Shown: in pieces, positions 27,092-35,343 of the stretch
Numbering within the stretch: the stretch's first letter is position 1
Layout of the letters: each line of letters opens with the position of its first letter
Source: AP-15 sp963700185
GTDB lineage: Bacteria > Pseudomonadota > Alphaproteobacteria > ATCC43930 > CGMCC-115725
DNA: 64,000 bases
Assembly: GCA_963700185.1 (NCBI GenBank)
Contig: CAVOWP010000008.1
Coordinates: 288,884 to 352,883, forward strand
Direction: 5' to 3'
Notes under the pieces: model-generated
What the model was told of the DNA's origin: nothing
Databases searched by the model: none
What the model saw: the letters and a program-made list of their open reading frames with translations, nothing else
Translations under genes and position numbers: made by a program

Positions 27092-27652
27092 ATGGAAACG
27101 GCGCTGCCGGAAATCAAAGTCGTGATGCCGCAGCGCATTGGCGACACACGAGGTTTTTTTTCCGAGGTATGGAACACGCGCGATTTTGCCTCGGCCGGGA
27201 TCGACGCTGCTTTTGTGCAGGACAACCACGTCCGCAACCCCCTGAAGGGGACCTTGCGAGGGCTGCATTACCAGATGCCGCCGGCGGCGCAGGGCAAGCT
27301 CGTGCGGGTGACGCGCGGGGCTATTTTCGATGTCGCCGTCGACATCCGGCAGGGTTCCCCCAGATTCGGGCGCCATGCGGCTGCGGTGCTGACCGCCGAC
27401 AACTGGTACCAGCTCTGGATCCCGCCGGGATTTGCCCACGGCTACTGCACGCTCGAGGACGATACCGAGGTGCAGTACAAGACGACCGATTTCTACAGCC
27501 CGGCGCATGACCGAGGCATCGCTTGGAGCGATCCGATGCTGATGATCACCTGGCCGGTCACCGTCGATACGGCGATCGTGTCCGACCGCGACCGCGCTCT
27601 GCCGCGCCTCGCGGAGCAATCGGATCTATTCGAGTACGCTCGTGAAGGATAA
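27092..27652 (+). CDS. rfbC: dTDP-4-dehydrorhamnose 3,5-epimerase
   Basis: 186 residues from ATG at 27092 (GTG at 27083 possible), the normal size. It is a cupin fold with the family blocks IGDTRGFFSEVWN, FVQDNHVRNPLKGTLRGLHYQ, then AIFDVAVDIRQGSPRFGRH and WIPPGFAHGYCTLEDDTEVQYKTT (two blocks read together here as the active-site wall). The catalytic His is in RGLHYQ and the general-acid Tyr in VQYK. It makes dTDP-4-keto-rhamnose for surface sugars. The rfbA, B and D genes are not in the window, so it is an isolated copy or serves another deoxysugar path. Confidence 0.92.
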   Translation: METALPEIKVVMPQRIGDTRGFFSEVWNTRDFASAGIDAAFVQDNHVRNPLKGTLRGLHYQMPPAAQGKLVRVTRGAIFDVAVDIRQGSPRFGRHAAAVLTADNWYQLWIPPGFAHGYCTLEDDTEVQYKTTDFYSPAHDRGIAWSDPMLMITWPVTVDTAIVSDRDRALPRLAEQSDLFEYAREG

Positions 27653-28053
27653 CGGGGAAGCCTGGCCGGGCACAGGGAGATCGGTGATTTAGATCCCCCC
27701 TCTCCTTGCGCTTTTCGATCCTTGCGCTTTTTCGATGTGTCGGAGGTAAGTGCGTCGCGCAGCCGCGAGAACGCGCCGAGAGCCTCTGGCAGGAAACTCT
27801 GGCTCACCCGGGCGTCCACGTATTTGTGTCCGACGATCGCGATCGGATCGCTGCAAGCTGCATGCTGGTCATTGCAGCGCCTGTTCGACACGACGTATTT
27901 CGCCGGCCTGCGCAACGCCGGGATGCCGGAGCAATGAAGGCCTTTCGTCGGACGTCCGAGCCGATACTACGGTTAGCACAGACGATGGGGACCGGTCGGG
28001 GTCGCCTCGCGCGCCCCCGGTTGGGCCAACACACCCCGACTTGGCGACTTGGC
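27653..28053. other. Intergenic stretch, no supported gene
   Basis: No open frame here has convincing codon structure. The frame ending at 27937 closes with LFDTTYFAGLRNAGMPEQ, which resembles the last residues of TPR-bearing adenylate cyclases, so a decayed tail of such a gene is possible. It is too short to call. Confidence 0.3.
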
Positions 28054-28848
28054 TCAGCGCTTGTCGTATTCGTCGTGGTGGCGCCACCAGTAACCTGCAC
28101 CCTCGTTGCGCCCCTTGGGGGCGCGGTCGAGCCATTGGTACGCCGCCCATAGGCCGTCCAGTCCGCGGGCAAAGGTGGAATAGGTGTGGTAGACGGCGCC
28201 GTCCTCGAGCACGAACGTGCTCATGCCCGGCCGCTCGCGCGCATAGGTGGCCACGTCGGTGCCGGTCATCGCAGCGCCCCTAGCAGCCCCGCCAGATGTC
28301 GCCCGCGAGGGAATCTCAGCCCCCTCGCCAGCGCGCACCTGCGGCGCCGTCGCGCGCCGATAATTGTATTCGACACTTTCCTCGCGCTGCTGCTGTTCGG
28401 TGAGCGAAACATTGAAGTCGAAATTGAAGTCGCTGCCGAACGAGGACGCCCACGGAAAGGTCCACCCCATCTGCCTTTTAAACGCCTGCAGCTTGGCGAG
28501 CGGCGCCCGCGACACCGCCGCAAGGGTGACGTCGTGGTTGGCCAGGTGGACGACGAAACCGTTGAAGCCGTCGGCGATCGCCGAGCAGGACGGACACCCC
28601 GCGGTGTAGTCGGGCCCGAACATGAAGTGATAGACCATCAGCTGCGAGCGGCCTCTGAAGAGTCCCGCCAGCGAGGCGCTGCCTTCGTCGGTCTCGAATC
28701 GGTACTCCTTATCGAGCCGAACCCACGGCAGCTCCTGACGCCGCCGCGCCAACTCGTCGCTGCGCCGGGTCAGCTCTTTCTCCGCCTCGAGCAGCTCGAG
28801 CCGCGCTGTCAGCCACTCTTCACGTGTTCCGGTCCTGTATGTCGCCAT
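28054..28848 (-). CDS. DUF899 thioredoxin-like protein
   Basis: 264 residues from ATG at 28848, the first Met before the family's N-terminal helix (EEWLTARLELLEAEKELTRR). It has the DUF899 features: LPWVRLDKEYRFETDEG, then LMVYHFMFGPDYTAGCPSCSAIADGFNG with a CPSC pair in a thioredoxin-like place, and a C-terminal DGAVYHTYSTFARGLDGLW. Function is unproven; a redox role is suggested by the fold. It is divergent from the TPR/winged-helix regulator gene starting 113 bases away, and such a pairing points to control of this gene by that protein. Confidence 0.88.
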   Translation of the reverse strand: MATYRTGTREEWLTARLELLEAEKELTRRSDELARRRQELPWVRLDKEYRFETDEGSASLAGLFRGRSQLMVYHFMFGPDYTAGCPSCSAIADGFNGFVVHLANHDVTLAAVSRAPLAKLQAFKRQMGWTFPWASSFGSDFNFDFNVSLTEQQQREESVEYNYRRATAPQVRAGEGAEIPSRATSGGAARGAAMTGTDVATYARERPGMSTFVLEDGAVYHTYSTFARGLDGLWAAYQWLDRAPKGRNEGAGYWWRHHDEYDKR

Positions 28849-28960
28849 CGCCCTTCTCTCCGTTCGTCGGGTGTCCTTCGTCGTTCGACGTGCTTGTTGG
28901 TGGTCGTGAGATAAGTACCGCGCATCGACCGGTGGGAGTGACAAGTGTGTCGGGAGTCAG

Positions 28961-30181
28961 ATGGATTCGCTAATCACGGCCGCGGCGCGTGCGCTTGCGG
29001 CGGGTGATCCGCTCGGCGCATTGAACCGGGTCGCCCTGCGCGACGACGCGCCTGCGTTGGCACTCCGCGGCATCGCTATGGCGCAGCTCGGAGATCTCGT
29101 TCGAGCGAGGGCTCTCGTGCGAAGTGCGGCGCGCGCCTTCGGTCCGAAAGAGGCCGTGGCCCGCGCGCGGTGCGTCGTCGCCGAGGCCGAGATCGCGCTC
29201 GTCTCACGCGACCTCGGCTGGCCTGCGAAGGCACTCGACGCGGCGCGGGCAACGCTCGAAGCGCACGGCGACCGGGTGAACGCCGCACATGCGCGGTATC
29301 TCGAGGTCCGCCGCCTCCTCCTGATCGGGCGCCTCGACGAGGCCGAGCGTAGGCTCGCCGAGCTCGACCCCGCGCCCTTCCCGCCCGCGTCGAGGGCCGC
29401 CCACGAGCTGGTCGTCGCGGGGATCGCGATGCGGCGCCTCCGGACAAAGCCGGCGCGCGCTGCGCTTGCTCGGGCCAAGCGCGCCGCACGCCTCGCCCGT
29501 ATCCCGGCGCTGATGGCGGAGGTCGAAAGCGCATCTCTCGTGCTCAACACGCCCGCGGCCCGCCTGATTGCGGGTGGCGAGGAGCGCCTCGTCCTGCTCG
29601 ATGAGCTCGAAGCGTTGCAGGCGTCGCAAGCGCTCGTCGTGGATTCGTGCCGTCATGTCGTGCGTGACCCGCGCACGGTGGTCTCGCTCGCCAGGCGTCC
29701 GGTTTTGTTCGCGCTCGCGCGTGCGCTGGGCGAGGCGTGGCCCGCAGACGTGCCGAGGGAGAGGCTCGTGGCGCGCGCATTCGGAGCGAAGCTCGCCGAC
29801 GCGTCGCATCGCGCACGGTTGCGGGTCGAAATCGGGCGGCTTCGCACGGTGCTGCGGACCTTGGCCGGCGTGAGCGCGACGAAGCGAGGGTTTGCACTGG
29901 CGCCGCGCCGCGCAGGCGAGGTCGTCGTGCTGGCGCGGCCCGTCGAAGAGCAGCATGCGGCAGTGCTCGCTTTCCTTGCCGACGGTGAGGCGTGGTCGAG
30001 CTCGGCCCTGGCGCTGGCGCTTGGCGCCAGCCAGCGCACCGTGCAGCGGGCACTCGAGAGGCTTGCGGCAGCAGGCAAGGTGCAGTCGTTTGGTCGCGGG
30101 CGACCGCGTCGCTGGACGACCCCGCCCGTGCCGGGTTTCACGATGACCTTGTTTCTCCCCGCGCCACTGCCGAGTGACTAG
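28961..30181 (+). CDS. Regulator with TPR-like helices and C-terminal winged helix
   Basis: 406 residues, very rich in Ala, Arg and Leu. The N-terminal 210 residues are repeated helical pairs of TPR type (for example ALRGIAMAQLGDLVRARALV). The middle (about 245-325) resembles the winged C-terminal domain of OmpR/SARP regulators (RERLVARAFGAKLADASHRARLRVEI, continuing GRLRTVL), and the end (about 330-385) is a second helix-turn-helix with SSSALALALGASQRTVQRALERL. Probable DNA-binding regulator of the divergent DUF899 gene. Codon use looks as GC-rich as the neighbours, or more so. Confidence 0.75.
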   Translation: MDSLITAAARALAAGDPLGALNRVALRDDAPALALRGIAMAQLGDLVRARALVRSAARAFGPKEAVARARCVVAEAEIALVSRDLGWPAKALDAARATLEAHGDRVNAAHARYLEVRRLLLIGRLDEAERRLAELDPAPFPPASRAAHELVVAGIAMRRLRTKPARAALARAKRAARLARIPALMAEVESASLVLNTPAARLIAGGEERLVLLDELEALQASQALVVDSCRHVVRDPRTVVSLARRPVLFALARALGEAWPADVPRERLVARAFGAKLADASHRARLRVEIGRLRTVLRTLAGVSATKRGFALAPRRAGEVVVLARPVEEQHAAVLAFLADGEAWSSSALALALGASQRTVQRALERLAAAGKVQSFGRGRPRRWTTPPVPGFTMTLFLPAPLPSD

Positions 30182-30203
30182 CGCTCCGATCGGGAAATTC
30201 GTC

Positions 30204-30360
30204 GTGCCCTGATATTATGACCCTGTTCCCTCGCTTTACCGGCGAAGGCCGGTATCCACCGCTGGCATGGGTCCCGGCTTTCCCCACGGATCAAGTCCGT
30301 GGGCTGAAGGCCCACGGGAAAGCACATTATTTGATGCCCGCAAGTTCACGATCAGGGCAC
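30204..30360. repeat. 157-base element bounded by 10-base inverted repeats
   Basis: GTGCCCTGAT at 30204-30213 and ATCAGGGCAC at 30351-30360 are perfect inverted copies. Between them lie further nested palindromes: ACCGGCGAAGGCCGGT near 30238, and CCCACGGATCAAGTCCGTGGG around 30283. The look is that of a MITE or composite intergenic repeat. I see no target-site duplication. The rest of 30182-30502 holds no gene. Confidence 0.5.
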
Positions 30361-30502
30361 TAGGATCGATTTTCGTCCTCGGGCGGCAAAGCGAACAGAT
30401 CACGGCTTGCCGTTACCAGATTTAATCGTGCTTTACGGGAATTTACTCGGTCCTCCCAGACGCCTCTCCAAATGCGATGAGACGACTGGCGGAGAGACTT
30501 TG

Positions 30503-30688
30503 ATGATCAGATCTAAACTTGTTGTAGTCTGTTTATTGGTGCTGCTCACTGGCTGCTCATCGGCGGTTGGGAATGCCAATCTGGGACCGGATCCGGGCGG
30601 CGGTTTCTACACGGGTCCCAACATGAATGTAGGACAGATAAACCCTCCCTCATTCCACGGAGGCCAAACACTGGCGGAGCGGCCTTGA
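30503..30688 (+). CDS. Small lipoprotein
   Basis: 61 residues from ATG at 30503, with GGAGAG 6 bases upstream. The signal peptide MIRSKLVVVCLLVLLTGCSS ends in a good lipobox, LLTGC, so the mature protein is only about 43 residues, rich in Gly, Pro and Asn. A longer frame from 30407 lacks a site and would bury the signal peptide. Envelope location is clear, function unknown. Confidence 0.7.
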   Translation: MIRSKLVVVCLLVLLTGCSSAVGNANLGPDPGGGFYTGPNMNVGQINPPSFHGGQTLAERP

Positions 30689-30836
30689 GGCGTGAGGCGG
30701 GTAGACGACTGCCACTGGTTCCGACCGACAAGCCCGTGCGTTAACGTGCGTTAAGCGGATAGACGCGGTTCCGGCTGGCACAAATCCTGCGTGAGCCCGG
30801 TGACTTCTTCTCGAAATTCGCGAGGGAGCGGCCGGG

Positions 30837-30998
30837 ATGAATTGCATTGCCGTCGCAGAGCTCATTTCCGAGGCACTTACTGCTTTTGGTGAAGTCGGCG
30901 CGCCACTCGCCGCGCTCGATTTGTCACGTGGAATACCGCGGCCTTATATCATGCGTCTCGACCGGCGCGGCCTCGTCCGGTTGGTGTTTACGACATGA
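30837..30998 (+). CDS. Small ORF coupled to a flavin monooxygenase
   Basis: 53 residues from ATG at 30837, with GGGAG about 10 bases upstream. The product reads MNCIAVAELISEALTAFGEV, continues through a basic stretch (IMRLDRRGLVRL) and ends VFTT. Its stop overlaps the start of the monooxygenase gene (ATGA), the same coupling seen in several real operons of this window. I do not recognise a family. It could be a coupled leader peptide or a small partner. The gap 30689-30836 before it holds only a short direct repeat (GTGCGTTAA twice). Confidence 0.4.
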   Translation: MNCIAVAELISEALTAFGEVGAPLAALDLSRGIPRPYIMRLDRRGLVRLVFTT

Positions 30999-32173
30999 AG
31001 CGCACGGTCGAGATTGCCGGCGCCGGCGTTGCGGGGCTGACGACTGGCCTTGCGTTCGCGCAGAAGGGCTGGCGGGTTCGCGTCCATGAGCAGGATAGAG
31101 CTCTGCGAATTTTAGGCACGGCGATCTACATTTGGGAAAACGGGCTGCGGGTGCTCGAGGCTTTGGGCGTGCGGCCTCGAGTAACCGCCGGCGTCATCCA
31201 GGCCTCCCGCCATGAAAAGCGCAACCACAAGGGCAGCGCACTCGTCAGCACCCGTGTCGGTGGGGATCTTCGCCTGTACGTGCCATTGCGTGAAACCTTG
31301 CTGACGGCGCTCCATGAGGCCCTCGTCGACACCGGCGGTGAGGTCGTGTTCAATTCGCGCGCGGTGGCGGCGGATCCGGACGGGTGGCTGCATTTCGAGG
31401 ATGGAAGCTCGCGGCACGCCGACCTCGTTGTTGGCGCCGACGGTGTCAACTCGCCGGTCCGCGATAGCCTCGGGTTGTTGAAATGGCGGCAGCCGGCAAA
31501 CCAATTCGGTTATAGGGCGATGATCCGTCGCGAGCGAAATGAGCTCGAAACGGCGGCTGGGCAAGCCCATTGCGAGAACTGGAATGGTTCGCGCCGTCTG
31601 CTCTATGCGCCATGCACCGCCGAGCTTGCGTATGTGCAATTGACGTCACTGGCGGGCGACAGTTCGGGCAATGCGGTGCCGATCGATCGCGGCTTTTGGC
31701 GTGCGCTGTTCCCCCATCTGGGCTGGATCATCGACCGGATCCCCGACGATGGGCGGGGGGACTGGTTCGAGATCATCCGGTTGGAGGGTTGGTCGAGCGG
31801 CCGGGTGGCGATCGTTGGCGACGCGGCCAGCGCGCAGCCGCCCTTTCTCGGCCAAGGCGGCGGATGCTCGATGATGTCGGGCTTCGTGCTGGCGCACATG
31901 ATCGATCGCGAAGGCGACGTGCCTGACGGCATCGCCGCTTGGGAGATGCATGAGCGCCCATTCACCGAATGGGTCCAGCGGATCGCTTATTGGTATGGCC
32001 AATTGGCCTTTTTGCCGGCAACCGCACGCACCGCCGTCTTCAAAGCCCTCGATGCGAGCGAATGGGTAAAACGGCAGACATTGCTTGCGGCGGCTTGCCG
32101 GGACGTCACCGCGCCGGGCCGAATTGCGCGCAACCCGGCCTCGAATACGCCGATTTACCCACTGATACACTAG
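30995..32173 (+). CDS. FAD-dependent monooxygenase (salicylate hydroxylase type)
   Basis: 392 residues. FAD-binding motif EIAGAGVAGLTTGLAFAQKG at the N-terminus, DG motif VVGADGVNSPVRDSLG near residue 150, and GD motif VAIVGDAASAQPPFLGQGGG near 275. This is a group A single-component hydroxylase that uses NAD(P)H and O2. Length and motifs are intact. It is distinct from the other monooxygenase at 4125. The substrate is unknown. A six-copy tandem repeat begins at the last base of the stop codon. Confidence 0.86.
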   Translation: MKRTVEIAGAGVAGLTTGLAFAQKGWRVRVHEQDRALRILGTAIYIWENGLRVLEALGVRPRVTAGVIQASRHEKRNHKGSALVSTRVGGDLRLYVPLRETLLTALHEALVDTGGEVVFNSRAVAADPDGWLHFEDGSSRHADLVVGADGVNSPVRDSLGLLKWRQPANQFGYRAMIRRERNELETAAGQAHCENWNGSRRLLYAPCTAELAYVQLTSLAGDSSGNAVPIDRGFWRALFPHLGWIIDRIPDDGRGDWFEIIRLEGWSSGRVAIVGDAASAQPPFLGQGGGCSMMSGFVLAHMIDREGDVPDGIAAWEMHERPFTEWVQRIAYWYGQLAFLPATARTAVFKALDASEWVKRQTLLAAACRDVTAPGRIARNPASNTPIYPLIH

Positions 32174-32280
32174 ACCAAAGCAGATTTCGAGACCAAAGCA
32201 GATTTCGAGACCAAAGCAGATTTCGAGACCAAAGCAGATTTCGAGACCAAAGCAGATTTCGAGACCAAAGCAGATTTCGA
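32173..32280. repeat. Tandem repeat, six exact 18-base units
   Basis: Six back-to-back copies of GACCAAAGCAGATTTCGA with no differences, 108 bases in all, starting at the last base of the monooxygenase stop codon. The period is a multiple of 3, and the minus strand stays open through it (repeating EICFGL), but no gene is otherwise supported. Perfect identity implies recent expansion by slippage. Confidence 0.95.
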
Positions 32281-32293
32281 TAAAATTGGCGCT

Positions 32294-32382
32294 GTCATTG
32301 TGAGGCGCGCCTTGCGCGACGAAGCAATATCGACCTCGAGCGCTCAGCGGCCCTAGATTGCTTCGCTGTCGCTTGCAATGAC
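32294..32382. repeat. Dispersed palindromic element, copy 1
   Basis: Outer arms GTCATTG and CAATGAC, inner arms CGACGAAGCAAT and ATTGCTTCG. The same layout recurs at 36069-36158. It lies between the tandem repeat and the molybdopterin oxidoreductase gene. 32383-32554 shows no gene apart from the ribosome-binding site of the next one. Confidence 0.8.
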
Positions 32383-32554
32383 GGTTGGAATTGGTGGGGG
32401 CCGAGCGCAGCTTTTTTTTACGCGGATGCCGCATATCAGTTCGGCCTTCCGCAGAGCAGCACCAGACGGATTGCACCGGTTCCTGCTCAGCAGATTGCCC
32501 CGACGGCCGGCGCTTTGTAGTATTCTGCCCCATCACTCACGGCGGAGCCGACCC

Positions 32555-34615
32555 TTGCCGCTCGACATTGTCCCCAGCGTCTGCCCGCACGACTGCCCGA
32601 GCGCCTGCGCGCTCGAGGTCGAGCTGATCGACGGCCGGCGGATCGGGCGGGTGCGCGGGGCTTCGGCACAGTCCTACACGCGGGGCGTGGTGTGCGCCAA
32701 GGTCGCCCGCTATGCCGAGCGCCAGCACCATCCGGCGCGGCTGTCACAGCCAATGCGCCGGATCGGCGAGAAGGGCATCGGCGCCGCGGCCTTTGTGCCG
32801 ATCTCCTGGGAGAACGCTCTCGACGCGGTTGGCGAAGGGCTGACGCGCGCCGCGCAGCGCCACGGCCCGGAAGCGGTATGGCCGCATTACTATGGCGGGA
32901 CGATGGGCCGGGTGCAGCGCGACGGCATCAACCGCCTGCGCCATGCGATGCGCTATTCCCGCCAGCATTCGACGATCTGCAGTGCGCTGACGGATGCCGG
33001 CTGGCTCGCCGGGGTGGGGCCCAAGCGCGGCATCGACGGGCGCGAGATCGCAAAATCCGATCTGATCGTGAGTTGGGGTGGCAACCCGGTTTCCACCCAG
33101 GTCAATGTGATGGCCCATGTCGCGCAGGCGCGGAAGGAACGCGGCGCACAGCTTGTTGTCGTCGACCCATATCGCACCGCCACCGCCGAGGTCGCCGATA
33201 AGCACCTCGCGCCATTACCCGGCACCGACGCGGCGCTCGCTTGTGCGGTCATGCATGTCCTGTTCAAGGAAGGGTTTGCCGACCGCGACTACCTTGCGCG
33301 TTTCACCGACGATCCTGCGGGCCTCGAAGCGCATCTTAAGACACGCGACCCGGGATGGGCGGCGGCAATCACCGGGCTCTGCGTGGACGAAATCGTCGAT
33401 TTCGCCCGGCTCTACGGCCGCACGAAGCGTAGCTTCATCCGCCTCGGGTACGGTTTTTCACGGCAGCGCAATGGCGCGGTGCAATTATTCGCGGTGACCT
33501 GTTTGCCGTCGGTGACCGGCGCGTGGCGCTACGAAGGGGGCGGCGCGCTGATCTCGAACCACGATTTGGTTCCGCTCGATCTCACGCTGATCGAGGGGCT
33601 CGACCTGCTCGATGCAGAGACCCGCATTCTCGATCAGTCCCGCATTGGCCCCATCCTCACCGGCGACAGGCGGGACCTCGGCGACGGCCCGCCGGTCACC
33701 GCCTTGTTCATTCAGAACACTAATCCGCTGGTCGTCTCGCCGGAATCCGGGCTGGTGCGCCAAGGCTTCGGTCGCGACGACCTGTTCGTCTGCGTGCACG
33801 AGCAGTTCCTGACCGAGACCGCGGCGATGGCCGATATCGTTTTTCCGGCGACAACCTTTCTCGAACACGACGATTTCTACACCGCCGGCGGACACACCTA
33901 TTTGCAGATCGGCCGCGCGGTAGTGCAGCCCTATGCCGAGTGCCGCTCGAACCACGATGTGATCTGCGCCCTCGCCAGGCGGCTCGGCGCGCGTCATCCC
34001 GGGTTCGAGATAACCGCGTTCGAGATCATAGAGCACACGTTGCACGTCAGTGGGTTGCCTGGCCCGCAAGCGTTCGAGCAGGGCGTATGGCTCGATTGTT
34101 GGCCCGGCTTCGAGACCGGTCATTTCCTCGACGGGTTTGGTCACCGCGACGGGAAATTTCATTTCCACGCCGATTGGCAGGCGATCGGACCCGAGCATCG
34201 GCGGTTGCCCGCCTTCCCCGACCATGTCCCGGTCATCGACGAGGGTGATCCCGAGCAGCCGTTCCGGCTGATCGCCGCGCCATCGCGTTCGTTCCTCAAT
34301 ACGAGTTTCAACAATACGCCGTCGAGCGTCGCCCGCGAGGGTCGCCCCACCGCCCTCGTCCATCCGAAGGTGCTGGCGGAACTGGGGCTCGGCGACGGCG
34401 ACCGGCTGCGCATCGGGAACCGGCGCGGCAGTGTCGTCGTTCACGCGCGCGGCTTTGACGGGTTGCAGACGCGGGTGGTGATCGTCGAAGGGCTGTGGCC
34501 CAACCATGCTTTCGAGGAGGGCATCGGGATCAATTTGTTGACGAGCGCCGATCCCGGTCTGCCGCGCGGCGGCGCTGTGTTCCACGATACTTCGGTATGG
34601 CTCAGCCCGGCGTGA
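32555..34615 (+). CDS. Molybdopterin-dependent oxidoreductase with N-terminal 4Fe-4S site
   Basis: 686 residues from TTG at 32555, with GGAG 9 bases upstream; this puts the family start PSVCPHDCPSAC near the N-terminus. Cys ligands CPHDCPSAC and later GVVCAK hold a 4Fe-4S cluster. The molybdopterin domains follow (PISWENALDAVGEGL, DLIVSWGGNPVSTQ, ADIVFPATTFLEHDDFY), and the C-terminal dinucleotide-binding domain has LFIQNTNPLVV upstream and RGGAVFHDTSVWL near the end. It belongs to the DMSO-reductase superfamily. No Tat signal or membrane partner is visible, so it is probably cytosolic, like formate-dehydrogenase-type or BisC-type enzymes. Substrate unknown. Confidence 0.88.
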   Translation: MPLDIVPSVCPHDCPSACALEVELIDGRRIGRVRGASAQSYTRGVVCAKVARYAERQHHPARLSQPMRRIGEKGIGAAAFVPISWENALDAVGEGLTRAAQRHGPEAVWPHYYGGTMGRVQRDGINRLRHAMRYSRQHSTICSALTDAGWLAGVGPKRGIDGREIAKSDLIVSWGGNPVSTQVNVMAHVAQARKERGAQLVVVDPYRTATAEVADKHLAPLPGTDAALACAVMHVLFKEGFADRDYLARFTDDPAGLEAHLKTRDPGWAAAITGLCVDEIVDFARLYGRTKRSFIRLGYGFSRQRNGAVQLFAVTCLPSVTGAWRYEGGGALISNHDLVPLDLTLIEGLDLLDAETRILDQSRIGPILTGDRRDLGDGPPVTALFIQNTNPLVVSPESGLVRQGFGRDDLFVCVHEQFLTETAAMADIVFPATTFLEHDDFYTAGGHTYLQIGRAVVQPYAECRSNHDVICALARRLGARHPGFEITAFEIIEHTLHVSGLPGPQAFEQGVWLDCWPGFETGHFLDGFGHRDGKFHFHADWQAIGPEHRRLPAFPDHVPVIDEGDPEQPFRLIAAPSRSFLNTSFNNTPSSVAREGRPTALVHPKVLAELGLGDGDRLRIGNRRGSVVVHARGFDGLQTRVVIVEGLWPNHAFEEGIGINLLTSADPGLPRGGAVFHDTSVWLSPA

Positions 34616-34623
34616 GGGGCGCG

Positions 34624-35334
34624 ATGAGCGACAGCAAAAACCGGCTCCCGACCGAGGCGCGCTCCGCCGAGGTCGAACAATTTCTCGAAAACCTAAAAAA
34701 GGCGCCGCCGGCGCACCCGGGTGGCGGGCGCGGGCGGCTGATCTTTGCACTCGACGCCACTGCCAGCCGCGAGCCGACCTGGGACCGCGCCTGCCGTATC
34801 CAGGGCGAGATGTTCGAAGCCACCGCCGCGCTCGGCGGGCTTGAGATCCAGCTGGTCTTTTATCGCGGCTTTTCGGAATGCAAGTCGAGCAAGTGGATGA
34901 CCACCGCCGCCGATCTGCACCGGGTCATGCGATCGGTTTTCTGCATCGGCGGCGAAACGCAGATCGAGCGCGTTCTCAGCCACGCGATGCGTGAGACCCG
35001 GGCCCGCAAGGTCAATGCGCTCGTCTTTGTCGGGGACGCGATGGAGGAAAAGGTCGACCGGCTGTGCCGGCTGGCCGGTGAGCTGGGGCTCCTCGGCGTG
35101 CCGATCTTCGTCTTTCACGAGGGCCGGGACCGTACCGCGGCAGCGGCCTTCAAGCAAATCGCGAGCTTGTCGCGGGGCGCCTATCTCAGCTTCGATCTGT
35201 CGAGCGCCGAGCGCCTGAAGGAGCTGCTCGCGGCCGTCGCGGTCTATGCCGCGGGCGGCTACCGCGCATTGACCGCCTATAGCGAAAAGAAGGGCGGCGA
35301 AATCCTGCGTCTGACCGCACAACTGCGCGACTGA
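34624..35334 (+). CDS. VWA-domain protein
   Basis: 236 residues from ATG at 34624, 8 bases after the oxidoreductase stop. The fold starts RLIFALDATASREPTWD, which keeps the first metal-site Asp and a Ser/Thr in place of DxSxS, and continues with LEIQLVFYRGFSECK and VNALVFVGDAMEE. It looks like a VWA protein of cytosolic type, without signal peptide. It precedes a membrane-anchored DnaJ protein by 9 bases, so the two are co-transcribed, perhaps with the oxidoreductase. Role unknown; VWA proteins often mediate metal-dependent assembly. Confidence 0.82.
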   Translation: MSDSKNRLPTEARSAEVEQFLENLKKAPPAHPGGGRGRLIFALDATASREPTWDRACRIQGEMFEATAALGGLEIQLVFYRGFSECKSSKWMTTAADLHRVMRSVFCIGGETQIERVLSHAMRETRARKVNALVFVGDAMEEKVDRLCRLAGELGLLGVPIFVFHEGRDRTAAAAFKQIASLSRGAYLSFDLSSAERLKELLAAVAVYAAGGYRALTAYSEKKGGEILRLTAQLRD

Positions 35335-35343
35335 GCGGCGGCG

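Noticed and set aside
27653..28053. Gene between rfbC and the DUF899 gene
   Set aside because: Several short frames on both strands, none with a ribosome-binding site or domain. One ends like a cyclase C-terminus, too short to support.
32173..32280. CRISPR array
   Set aside because: The units are directly adjacent with no spacers and are only 18 bases long. It is a plain tandem repeat.
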